64,000 nucleotides of DNA. It comes from Macrophomina tecta. Lineage: Eukaryota; Ascomycota; Dothideomycetes; Botryosphaeriales; Botryosphaeriaceae. Below the pieces are notes generated by a model. The model was not told where the DNA came from and did not search any database. It worked only from the letters and a program-made list of their open reading frames with translations. The stretch lies in the NCBI GenBank assembly GCA_024180945.1, contig JAKSGN010000038.1, forward strand, positions 1,922,001-1,986,000, in the 5' to 3' direction. This document shows, piece by piece, positions 1-10,614 of this stretch; position 1 is the stretch's first letter; the number at the start of each line of letters is the position of its first letter. A program made the translations under genes and the position numbers.

Positions 1-276
1 AGTCCTTTCGGACTTTGGCTTGTGGCCGTGTGCGAACCATGTGCCTGCGTACTGTCTCTTCTTGCGCACGGGACTGTTGTAGTTCTCGACGTCCTCGGGA
101 GCGTCGTCGCTGGAAAAGACGAAGGGGTCGCTGGAGGTGTGATTGGCCGGGTCGTTGTGCTCGTGCAGCGATTGGGAGCGGGCGCGCTTCTTGGTGTGGG
201 AGGCGGTGGTCGGAAGCAGCGGAGGAGAGCTCGGGGGCTCGAGGCCCGGGAGCGGCGGACTGGAGTCGCGCGACAT
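1..276 (-). CDS. 5' part of an uncharacterised fungal gene, cut by the window edge
   Basis: Read on the minus strand, an ATG at 276 opens a frame of 92 codons that stays open to the window edge. The product is hydrophilic and low-complexity: Pro/Ser-rich at the N-terminus, then KKRARSQS, then a block reading SSDPFVFSSDDAPED, then VRKKRQYAGTW. An SDP..SSDD stretch followed by a basic RKKR and GTW motif recurs in uncharacterised fungal proteins as I remember them; I cannot name a domain. Codon use is clean, with C/G at third positions like the neighbouring real genes. It is divergent from the PLC-like gene and probably shares the 277-1325 intergenic region. No function is proposed. Confidence 0.6.
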   Translation of the reverse strand, partial: MSRDSSPPLPGLEPPSSPPLLPTTASHTKKRARSQSLHEHNDPANHTSSDPFVFSSDDAPEDVENYNSPVRKKRQYAGTWFAHGHKPKSERT

Positions 277-1325
277 GCTGGGCGGAAGCGCAGAGGGTGC
301 TGCGCAGCGGACGCTGAGCGAAAACAAACGAGGGCGCAACGTGGGCGCCGCTGTCGCGTGAGGGGCGGTGACGCAAAAGCAAAGCGGGAGGCTGGCGACA
401 GACGCGTCGCGCAGCGATACCGGGCGGGCTGGCGGACGCGGGCGCGGAGCGCAGTCACGCAGCGGACGGCGGGCCGAAGCCCTGGGGGCGAAGCCGGGAT
501 GGCGCAGGCGCAGGCGCAGGGGCGGGCGGGGCGATAGCAATGGCGGGAGCCGTTGGCGAGAGAGGGCAGGAGGGAGAGCGGGCTGTGGACGAGTTGTTGA
601 TGCACGCGTGGTGGCGCTGGCGGCGGGCGGGCGGCTGGGATGCGCCCCTAGAGCACAGTACCTACCGTAGCGTCATCGAGTGTTGTCCCCGTGGCCCGAG
701 CCGCGCACGCATGTGCGCCGGGCTTCCTGAGGCCCCAGCGACACCTCGCACCTGAACAGCTGCAGGCGGCCAGGCAGGCCGCACGTGGCGCTGTCTCTCC
801 CTGCGCCTCGCGGGTGGCAGCGTCGCTTGCCGTGTGTTCGTGCAATCGAGGCTCACGGCCCAATCGAGCTTGCCGCCCGCTCACCTTCTCGTCCCGGTGC
901 GCCTGCCGCTGACAGCCCCGGCCGTGGTCCCGACAGCCAGCGCCTGCTGATGCAGATCAGTGCTTGCGGCATGCCGCCCGCCTGCCCGCCTATTGGCCGC
1001 TGGCTTCCCACCTTCTCTATAGCTGATGGTCTAAGTGCCTGTTTCAACCTCGTCGTCGCCTGCGCTCCGTCTGATTGGCCGTTCTGCCTACCCTGTTTGC
1101 CTGCTGCTGGGCTCAGGCACCATGCGGGTGCTGGTTGGAGCCAGCGGGGCCCTCCCGAAACCAGTCCACGAGCTCCAGCCTGGCCGTGCTGCCTCAGGGC
1201 ATAAAGTCCCGCCGCTGCCCCTCTCGCAAAATGCACCAGCAAGTAATTCACCGCCGCTAATCCCAAGTCCTGCTAAGGGTAATCCCTCTTCTTTCCCAAA
1301 GCAGCAGTCTATCGTTTTCGGAATC
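277..1325. other. Intergenic region between divergent genes
   Basis: The left half is very G+C-rich and gives long but spurious ORFs in several frames. The right half is pyrimidine-rich just before the ATG at 1326. It probably holds both promoters; no clear TATA box or gene is seen. Confidence 0.5.
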
Positions 1326-2798
1326 ATGGGCGAGGGTACGTGACACTTTCCGTCTCTGTTTCGTGCCTCTCCAACACTAACTGTCGCCAGGCGGAATCAT
1401 CGATTTAATAAATGGGACTCCCTACCCATGGACTCTCAACAGCCAGAGCTCATATCAGATGAAGGCGTGGACCTTCCCCGCCACCGTTGAAGCAGGTGCG
1501 TACAACTCCCATCACGTGCCCCCCAAAACACCCGCTTATCCTGCTCAGGCGCTTCTGTTCCAGTTTACGTAGAGTGGAACCAAGATCCCGGCAAAGATCA
1601 GGGCGACGACGGTGGCGAAGCCGTGTACTCCATGGACGGCACCTCAGCCACTTTCCAAGTCCAGGCCAGGAACACCGACGGTTTCAACCTCGAGGTCTAC
1701 CTCACCGCGGTTGAGACCCAGAATAACGCCGCTGGGAGCACCATTAGCTTGGGGTGGAACCACAACCATGCCGTCAACTTCGTCGTCGGTGGCGAGCAAG
1801 GAGCGTTTACTTCGAACAATCCCTCCGTCGATTGGATGCACCAGAACTTGGGCACGCTCGGTGACCGCAAGCTCCGTCAGATTTGCATGCCCGGCTCGCA
1901 TGATGCAGGCATGAGCGAATTCAACTCCCACACCGGACTCGTCAGAGACACGAACACTTTGACCCAGAAATTCAACATCGCCGAGCAACTGGCCGCTGGC
2001 TCCCGCTGGTTCGACCTGAGGCCGGTGATAAGCTCCGGCAAGTTCTACGCTGGCCACTACTCAGACACTGGCATTGTCGGCTGGCAAGGTGCTAATGGGC
2101 AGTCGCTGAGCGACATCATCAACAACATCAACTCTTTCACCGCGCAGTACGATGAGCTGATCATCCTGGATATCTCCCACACCATGGACACGGATAATGA
2201 TTACGTCGATCTGACCCAGTCTCAGTGGAACCAGTTATTCGACCAACTCTCCAGCCTGAACTACCGCTTCAATACCACCGGCGTCTCCACCTCGGAGGAT
2301 GTCTCCCAACGCACCCTCAACCAGTTCATCCGAGACAGTCCTTGCGTCCTTGTCATTGCGGAGCTGCCCAGCGGAATTACGTTAGGAGACTACTTTGCTA
2401 AAGGCATAGTAGCCAACTCGCCAAATTTTCCCTTCTACAACGTGTACTCCAACACGGATGATCTGAACGCTATGTCGTCCGACCAGCTCTCCAAGCTCTC
2501 CGACAATCGCAAGAAGCCCGATGACGAGTTCTTTCTGCTCTCTTGGACCTTGACTGAGAGCGTGATTGACACCATCTGGGGCAGTATTCCTATTCCCGGC
2601 GATATGAACTCTATCCTCGAGCTCGCGGGCACTGCGTACCAGCCACTCTTTGAAACCTTTGGTAACTTCACCTCCTCCAGTTACCCTAATGTGCTGTACA
2701 TGGACCTCTTCGGCACTTTCGACCAGGATGCCGCGAGCCCGTCGACAGAGGTTGCGGCCTTGGCTCTTGCCATCAATGGGATCGCGGGTCGCACGTAA
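1326..2798 (+). CDS. PLC-like phosphodiesterase (TIM-barrel, PI-PLC X family-like)
   Basis: Model join(1326..1335,1391..1495,1564..2798), 449 aa, with GT-AG introns 1336-1390 and 1496-1563 whose phases fit. An N-terminal beta-rich part (about residues 1-110) precedes a catalytic barrel containing PGSHDAGMSE (the His of bacterial/fungal PI-PLC-like enzymes), RWFDLRP, FYAGHYS and LDISHTMD. These fit a metal-independent phosphodiesterase acting on phosphoinositide-type substrates. No signal peptide is visible, so the protein may stay inside the cell or leave by another route. The tiny first exon (MGE plus one base) was chosen because it joins in frame to GIIDLINGTPYPWTL, a typical start of this family. 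The substrate is not predictable from sequence. Confidence 0.85.
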
Positions 2799-2991
2799 TG
2801 AATTATGGCAGTAATGTTTTATGCTTTCTTTTGTCGTGAAATGGATAGATCCGGAGCTGGAGATTGTTTATAGTCGAATATACCCCTTAGCAACTCGGAC
2901 ATTGTTCCGAGCACATTCCATGCTTTCTTCCAGCTGTCCTCGTTCAAAAACTCCGCAATGATGATGCTACCTTCTTCGGCCAGTAGCTTTC

Positions 2992-4023
2992 TCATTCCTG
3001 TCCGTTCGCCACCAATACTCTGCCACCGTCCACGCACAGACAGCGTCCGTCCACGTACGCCTTCAGCAAATGGTCAGTACATCCGCAGATCAGGTGGCAG
3101 ATACAAACACTTACCCCGGCCTGGCTGCAGAGATAAAGCACAGTGCCAGCAATGTCCTCGAGCTTGCCAGCTCTCCTGGCCGGCACCTTGTCGAACAGGT
3201 TCGCAAACATATTGCCCTCCGCACCGACGGGATTCATATTGCTCGGAACGACTGCGCATTGGTCAGCCCAACAGTACCCCTCCGGCCCCTTTCAACGTGC
3301 AAGCCCCTCTTCATGCTTTCCCTGAACCGCCCCACGAAGAAGAAGACGGCGAGAAAGAAAAAAAAAAAGGGAGGGGGGGCGGAGGAGAGAAGGGGGGAAA
3401 AAAAAAAAGGAAAAGAGCGCACTCACACCCGGGATTGATTCCACAGACGCGGACATACCACCTCGCAAACTTGGCCGCCAGCAGGGCGACCAGATGGTCG
3501 GTCGCGGCCTTGCTCGCCGCGTAGCTGGTCAGGTCGACGTTGGTGCAGTTGTGCAGGCTCGCGCAGCTGCTCGTCACGACCACGACGCCGCACCCGACGT
3601 CCGCGCCGCTCACCACCGCGCTCCCGTCCGCGCCGCGCGCCACCGCCCGCGCCGTGCCCCGCGCCAGCAGCTGCACCACCGCCACCGCCAGGAAGTAGTG
3701 CGCCGTCGTGTTGACCGCGAACGTCTCCGCCCACCCGCCCTCGTCGTGCGACCACATGCTCGCCTGCAGCGTCGCCAGGTCCGCCGCCACCACGTCGCAC
3801 GGCTGCTGCGCGTCGCGCCGCACCCCCGCGTTCGACACCAGGATGTCCAGGTGGGGCAGGGCGAGCGTGGTGGTCAGGTGTGCGGCCAGGGCGGCGATGG
3901 CGGACTTGGTGCGCAGGTCGGAGGGGAAGCTTTTGGGGGGCGAATGTTAGTGTCCTGTTTTTCTTTCTCTCTCTCTCTCTCGGTGGGGAAAGGGAATGAG
4001 AAGAGAGGGAGGAGCGGTTTTGA

Positions 4024-4077
<54 letters not shown>

Positions 4078-4672
4078 ACTTGCCCTTCAGCTGTTCCGCC
4101 GCTGGCGCTGCCGAGGGCGGAGAGCTCGGCGACGGCGGCGTCGATGGGGTCGCTGGGGAGCGCGGTGATGATGACGCGGGCGCCGTTGGTGACGAGGCCC
4201 TATGTGGAGAAGAGAGGCGAGGAAGAGGTTAGTAGCTGTTGGTGTTGGAGTGTGTTGATGCTGGTTTGCGGAAGTGGAAAGGATGGAAGGCATCGTAACG
4301 GCAAGCCCGCGCGCACTCGTACAGCAGTCAATTTGCATGCTGGATTGTCTGCTCTCCGCGGTGAGGAATTGGAGCTGTGGTTGTCTTGATTCGGCGGAAA
4401 TGTTGCTGTGCTCAGACCATGGAGGGTAGCTGGAGAAAGACGGCGAAAGACTGAGAGAGCGGCGGGGAAACAGCAGGAGAAGCGCGCAATGCTTGAAGGT
4501 AATTTATCTCCGTGGACAGTATTGCAAGTGAAAAAGAGTATTGTGATACCTTTGCGATCATCAATCCTATTCCACTACTCCCACCAGTTACGAGGGCAAT
4601 TCGGCCCTTAACATCAAACAGGTTCCCAATCGCCGCAGCCATGTTGTTGGCGTTGCGCGCAGCGTTGTTCAA
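2992..4672 (-). CDS. Short-chain dehydrogenase/reductase (SDR)
   Basis: Model complement(join(2992..3060,3115..3251,3427..3929,4084..4199,4550..4672)), 315 aa. It is an NAD(P)H-dependent oxidoreductase of the classical SDR fold. TGGSSGIG, the cofactor loop, lies at residues 29-36, NAG in the middle, a Ser in VTSSCAS, and the YxxxK catalytic pair as SYAASKAA. The C-terminus ends VDGGRVLVANGQE, as in many fungal SDRs. Intron 2 (3930-4083) is read as a GC-AG intron (GG^GCAAGT) because only this donor keeps frame between TAEG and FPSDL; it contains a long GA repeat. A second Met (residue 11) could be the true start. Substrate unknown. Confidence 0.85.
4027..4074. repeat. (GA)n microsatellite inside the SDR intron
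   Basis: An uninterrupted GA/CT dinucleotide run of about 48 bp lies directly next to the GC splice donor of SDR intron 2, followed by a shorter CT tract at 3965-3980. Confidence 0.95.
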
Positions 4673-6989
4673 TGTCGAGTTGATAATATGGGTCAGGCAA
4701 GTAAAAGCTGCAAGCAGTGAAAGAGGAATGCAAGGCTATCTCAAGGCATCCTGTGTCGTTGTCGCAGCACCCGCGACGGTATCCCCGCCGTCGGACGCGC
4801 CGACGCGGGGGGCGTCCGCCCGCTAAAGAGTGGGTGGGCAGAGGAGGGGCTGCGGCAACCACTTTTTCCCTCAGATTTTCCCGCCTTCTGACCAACAATT
4901 CTCAGAGAAGCTACTGAGCAACATTGAATAATGACATCTACGATATGAACGTAGAGTATATATGCGCACGGGGGGAAGTAAAAAAAAAAAAAAAGATTCG
5001 GTCCAAATTGGCTATGGGGAGTTATCAGCCCAGAAGTTTTGGCTTTCGAAACTGCCAACATAGAATCTGCGGCCCTTGGAACCTTGGCCTTGGACCCCAA
5101 AATTCTAGAAGTTTGTAGTTCTTGGGTCTTGGGGCAATAATCCCATGAGATGAGGCTCCCAATCTGGACGAACGACCAGGGCAGGGCTTGCGTTGCGCGG
5201 TGCAACCCTGAACGATGCAATCCTCGGAGCTGTGTCTGCCACTGGGGCTGGATTTAGAGGGCTTTGTATGGTTTTCGATGGAGTTGCAGACACTGAAAGT
5301 GTTGAAACCATAATTGATTGACCCTCTAAGGGGCTATCAGCTAGCAGAGACTATGTACATACACTTCCGAGGTGGGACTAAGCCCAATCCGGCATTCCAT
5401 TGGTTGGGTAGATACTACGTGCGCATCATCGAGCTTCAACAGAAAGGGAAAGGAAGCGAACGGTCGCGGATCCCGTTGTAGGAAGTGGTGCAGGACGCCG
5501 TTCAGGCTCACACTTCTTTTTTCAGGACAAGCATATTGAACAGAAGCGGACGAGAAAGAAATCGGACAGTCCGACATGAACTCTCTGGGAAGTCAAAATA
5601 GTGAACTTTCCGGGTCAGTTCGAAAGGGGCAGTGTAGTGGGGTTTTTTTTTTTTTTTTTTCCAAATGCGATGGCGGTTTTAACCTTATATTCAGCTTCGG
5701 GTCTGGCTAGCCTGGTCCAGCCGTGTGCAGCGAAAGCAAAATGCCGTATAAAGTCTGGAATGTCATATCTCACAACCAAAGGGCAAATGTTGACCCCATT
5801 GCTTGGCAAGATTCACCACATATGTCTACGGCCAAGAACATGATATGTGGTAGCAAGGGAAGCGTCCACTCAGAGGCAGGTATGCAGAAAGACGTAAGAG
5901 CCGATCAGCCCCCGGACGAAGGCAAATGCCCACGAGAAGGGCAAGTCCCGACACGTCGCGGCGCTCGCCCCGCTGTCCTCGGAAAGTATCAACCAGCATC
6001 GGATCATGACTCGAATCCGACATTCCTCTTGCCAGCGAATGCAGCGGAAATAACGAGAGCCGGCACCTGCCGCACCCCTATAATGTCCTGCAAATATGAT
6101 GCGCGACCCTAAAGCAAATAAAGCCCCGTGTTTGATCGACAGGTGAAAGAAGCTTATCGCGGTTGCTTAAATTTCGGCAAAGCGGACCACGGCCTAACTT
6201 TGGACGGGCACCTCTCGTTCCTCGTATCCATCTGAGCTGGTTGTCGGATCGAGCGGCCGGGAAGACGGCATTCGCGGAGTTTCATTTTGCTCGTCTTTTT
6301 GAGTTTTGTGGTTGCTGGTGGGCCGGGCCGGAAGTTTCGCATTGATGATTTGCGTCGGGCCTCGCATGATTCGGTGGCATGCGGCGCGCCAATGTCAGAA
6401 TGCAAAAGTCACGATCGGAGGAATTCGATCGGCAATTACGCTGTTGGTCGATGCGGCGTCGTAGGGGCACAGAAGGGGTGGAAGAACATTGCCCTTGGCA
6501 CTGCGGACTTTGAGAAGCATCACGGCAGCAGCTCCATCAGCATGCGCTACAGGGAATTGAGTGTTAAAGCATTCATTCAGACGTCATGCTAGAGTCGAAG
6601 GCCATTTGTACCCGATCGACTGCTTCAACTCGCCAGGGCATATTCGGTCGAAGGACATTTTATTCTGGCCCCCACCTATGGTAATAATGCGGCGTGGTAG
6701 GATTTGCCCGGTGGGTGGGCGTCGTCACGAGGTCAGGCAAGAAAAAAAAGGGGGGGCTTCGTCACTGATTTCTTCACAATGCAGTTGGAAATGTGTGTTG
6801 ATGCGCTGCAAGCAGCAAAAAAGTGCTCTGAATTAGAAGCGAGGTAAAAAAAAAAAGCAGTATATACAGAATGATCAAAAGTCCAGCTTAACTACCCAAA
6901 AACCCTTCGGTTGTCAGCGTTTCACTTTGCTGGAGAAGTGCACGCGCTTAGGGAGAGCGGCTACTCTTCTCGCGACTGGGACGAGACAT
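4673..6989. other. Intergenic, no convincing gene
   Basis: 2.3 kb with only short unrelated ORFs (best 129 aa at 5723-6112, no recognisable motif). It contains an A tract near 4980-4994 and a T tract near 5643-5660. A TATATA element at 4955-4960 could belong to the SDR promoter. Confidence 0.6.
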
Positions 6990-8143
6990 TTAGCAAGAAG
7001 CGCCAGAGCCGCTGGGAATGCCGGAGCACTTGGTGCTCTTCTTGCCACCAGTGACCGAGACACCGGACCACTTCCAGTTGGAGCAGGCACCAGAAGCGCA
7101 GAGGATGTAGACATCGGTACCGCTGGAGGCGACGGAGCCCTTGACGTTGGAGATGGTGAGGTCGGTGATCGGAACGCCGCTGGTAGGCTTGCCAGTGGGG
7201 GAGCCGTTCTCGTAGTCCTGCTCAATGACGATACCATACTTGGCAATGTTCTGGAGGGTGATGCCACTGTAGGTGACACCGGAGACAGAGCCGGTGGCGC
7301 CGTAGACGGTCTTGATGCGGACACCGTTGTCGGAGTTCTTGATGGTAGAGTTCTCGATCTTGACGCCCTTGACAGTGTTGTCGGAGCGGCCACCAACGGA
7401 GCCGATGGAGAGACCGTGGCCACCAGAGCAGGTGCCGCCGGTGAAGGTAATGTCCGTGCCGGAGTTGATAGCAAGGCAGTCATCCTGGTTCTTGATGTTG
7501 GCGTTGCTGATGACAATGTTGGACGAGGAGCCAACGTCGAAAGCATCAGTGTTGTGGCCTCCGGCGCTGTCACCGGCAGAGTTGTCAATTGTGATCGAGT
7601 CAAGGGTCAAGCCTTCGCTGCCGTTGATCGAGAAGCCCTGGCTGCAGGCAGATTAGCAAACATTGCGTAGTAGAGAAGTCACGAGTGCACGTACACAGGA
7701 GTGTTCTTGACGTTGAGGCCCTTGATGCTCGACGTTCCCTTCATCGAGTGCGCGTAGAAGAACTTCGGCTTCGTCTTTCCGCCGTTGGTGCCCTTGCCAT
7801 CCCACCACTTGGCACCGTTGCCGTCGATGACATGGCCGGAAGCACCAACAACCTTGATGTCGGTACCGGAAACGGAGATGAGAGGGCCCGACCACTCCTT
7901 ATAGCCGAAAGAGGTGGTGCCCTGGAAGGTGACGGTGGTGCCGGTCTTCAGCTTGGTGAGGTCGAGGGTGGTGCCGGCCGGAACAGCGATGTTGTTGAGG
8001 ACGATGTTGGTGCAAGAAGACTTGCCCTTGATGGCAGAGGCCGCATCGGTGAAGGTGCAAGAAGCGCGCTCAGCGAGCTCAGTGGGGGCGGCAACAGCGA
8101 AGGCGGCGCCGGCGCCGAGAAGGAGGGTGGAGGCTTTGACCAT
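6990..8143 (-). CDS. Secreted endopolygalacturonase (GH28)
   Basis: Model complement(join(6990..7641,7695..8143)), 366 aa, one phase-2 intron (7642-7694). It hydrolyses alpha-1,4-galacturonosyl bonds in pectin outside the cell. A signal peptide ([18 protein letters not shown]) is followed by a short pro-segment ending ..LAERASC. All four GH28 signatures are present: [29 protein letters not shown] and RIKT, giving the three catalytic Asp and the His. Several Cys pairs fit the right-handed beta-helix of fungal endo-PGs, and the length is typical. The [15 protein letters not shown] turn is characteristic of the endo type. A TATA-like box lies about 130 bp upstream. Confidence 0.95.
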
Positions 8144-9212
8144 TTTGAAAAATGTTTTGTTCGTTCAACGAATGAGTGACTGCAAAGAGCGAATGCTGTA
8201 GAGCGAAGGAAGGGAATGAATGAATGTGATGATGAGAGCAAACAAGACTCCTGGGCGTCTTGGTGACGGACTTATATACCAGATCCTCACCCCCCTCAGG
8301 TCAGAAGGCTCTTGCCGTGTTCGTTCCGTGATACAGAGGCTTCGAGAGATAAGATTGCTAAGAGGCGATCTGCGCAGGGGGTGGGGGCGCATGGGGCAGC
8401 TGGACAGGCTGCTTGATTCTAAGCTTGAGTGCGTTTCCACCACTCTTAGCGAGATGCGGTGCCGGCTCTGGAACTGCCGGGGCAAGCGCTGGCGCCCGCC
8501 TGACACATGGCACGAATGAGGAGTATCGGCACAGTGCGGTAGAGGCGTTGGCGGCCGAAGTGACACCATGGGGCGGCTACGGCAAAGATGATGCATGATT
8601 CTCGGCACAGAAGTTCCCCAGGAGACGGAAAACGGCATCTCCAGTTCTCTCAAGCTTCACAAGAGAAGCTTGGCTTGTGGATAGAGCTTGGCGTGTGGAG
8701 GGATGAATGTCAAACGCAGGCGGATGCAGATTGTTTCCAGGCAGGCGATGGAGGGCATTGAGAACGGCATTGGTGCCGGAACGGGAAGTGGTGGCCGCCT
8801 GACGAAACGCCGTAACGGGACATTGCCGAAGGGGAGGGATGGCGGATCGAGCTTTGGAAGATCCGCAGAAGACGAGCGGAGTTTTTCCGAGCGGGGCGGA
8901 GCGGCGATAGTGAGAGAGGGGTGAAGTGGTGGTTTGGCGGTGGGCGTTTCAATCTCGCGTCGGGGACACGGAGTAGTGGCGTGCCGAATTGGGGGAGGGG
9001 GGGCCAACGCGGCAACGAGATGAGCAGGGCCCCGAAGTACGAAGCCGGCAATGCACCTGCATCTTGGCCATCAACTTGAAACGCTCGCTGGGGCAATTTC
9101 TCCGTAGCGCTCTGTGGGCGTCGCCATCCTTCTGCCTTACCGCTGTACACACGAGTAGGGGCCGTGTCAGCAGACGGGCGCCGCCTCTCATTGCACGGAA
9201 AATAGGTCGGCC
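8144..9212. other. Upstream region of the GH28 gene
   Basis: Holds the GH28 promoter. GTGGGG/CTGGAG-like motifs near 8380-8400 and 8560-8640 could be carbon-catabolite (CreA-type) sites, but the motif is short and this is only a guess. No gene is seen. Confidence 0.4.
8271..8278 (-). promoter_or_regulatory. TATA box of the GH28 gene
   Basis: TATATAAG on the minus strand, about 130 bp before the ATG at 8143. Confidence 0.55.
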
Positions 9213-10614
9213 TTACTGAGGCCCGTCGGCCCTATCACCCGTGATTCTTTTGCCCTTCCGAGCGCGGGAACGCCGCTCGCCGTGGCCGGTCACATCGACC
9301 TCAGCCTGCTTGAGGATGCCCAGCTCCTCGTCGCTTGTGCCGCGCACGTCGGGGAACGCCAGTCCAGCCGAGACGATGCTTGTGGCCTGTGGTTCTGCGC
9401 TGCCCAGGTCGTGCCCGTTGCCGTTCATCATGTATCCGTGCTCGCGGGTTCGCCGTCCCAAGGACCACGCTGCGAAGCGTGAGCTGCTCTACCGCCCACC
9501 CGGCCCGCTACCTAAGCGAGTCACAGTATCCACAAGCGAAGAGAACAGTGGGCGATAGGTGGCAAGATTGGCCGCTAGAACGCCCACGGCACATTCTACG
9601 GCGCTCCAGAGCGCGATTGGAATCACCGTGTCTTTACCGCTTATTAGCACTCAATATACGCACCCGTGTGCTTCCGCGGAGCAATGCCCACTCACATGTG
9701 TAGTCATCCGTCCTGTTCAGACTGGGGAGCGCCTGCATTCGGCTCATGGATGAGATGCTGGCACTGTTTCCTGTCAGAGCAACCTTCCCCTGAGTCCTGA
9801 GGTGGCCACTCACAAGTATCCCAGGCCCAAGAGAAACAGCACTACCGCTTTTGTCCGCCGATTCAGTTTGGAGCCTTTCAGCATGAAAAGCGACATCGTC
9901 GCCAGAATCCAGTCCGACAGAATGGAGATGGCATTGTGGGTGTAGCTCGTTCCAAGAATCACCCGGTTCGGCAGGCAGTGCCCCTTGGCTCCCCTGAGCT
10001 GCGCCCACAGGAATGATACAGGCGTGCACTGGTTGAGAATCAGGATGAAGTAGCCAATGGTGCAGATGGCGTTGATTCCCATCAGCGCGTACACCGTCCG
10101 CACCTGCCACTTCAGCACCGTAATACGCAAGTAGAAGGTGCACACCGAGAACTTCATGAACAGCACCGTCAGGATGTACCCGAGTTGAGCGAGTAGGTAT
10201 GCCTTGCAGGGCTGGTAGCCACTTGGGCACGCGTCGGTGCGGGCCGTCCTCTGGGGTGCAACTCACCTTGAAGCCTTCCATGAGCCAATGCGGCGGTATT
10301 GCGTTCATGTGTTTGCCGAAACCACAGTACACGATACCCAGCATAGCTCCGGACATCCAAGGGAAACACAGCTGGCATTGAATCAGCCCCGATTGGTAGG
10401 CCCAACGGAATACCGTACCTACCAGCGCGACTATCATGAGGCAGTCATCCGGACCCCACGATTTGAGAATGCGAGAGCGCACATACACACGCAGAAACAC
10501 CGAGATCCACACGACGGCGAGGGACAAGATGTTGAAAACGTAGAGCGGCTTCCGTCGGGCTGAAGGCGAATGGTCGAATTGCTTGGTCAGCCTATCCAGC
10601 TGTCCAGCATCCAT
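9213..10614 (-). CDS. Rhodopsin-domain (SAT4/PTH11-like) integral membrane protein
   Basis: Model complement(join(9213..9469,9512..9631,9696..9757,9814..10202,10267..10371,10423..10614)), 374 aa. It shows the seven-helix pattern of the large fungal rhodopsin-domain family: basic RRKPLYVF before TM1, GPDDCLM before TM2, YGFGKHM-like YCGFGKHM, FYLRI, a conserved Trp in FLWAQL, LSDW, then ALWSAVECAVG and ANLATYRPLF. A hydrophilic C-tail ends with DEELGILKQAEVDV. Exons 4 and 5 were found by extending the fold beyond the open frames; branch site TGCTAATAA supports intron 4. The last intron (42 nt) is very short, so the protein might instead stop at 9489. Ligand and function unknown; plasma membrane is likely. 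Confidence 0.75.

Noticed and set aside
2819..3037. 72-aa minus-strand ORF downstream of the SDR stop
   Set aside because: Looks protein-like (LLAEEGSIIIAEF) but overlaps the last SDR exon in another frame and has no start context; more likely 3' UTR.
5723..6112. 129-aa plus-strand ORF
   Set aside because: No family resemblance, no splice structure, no promoter; treated as chance.
6927..7670. Long plus-strand ORF opposite the GH28 gene
   Set aside because: It is the mirror frame of strongly biased GH28 codons; residues are Gly/Ala/Val/Asp filler with no domain.
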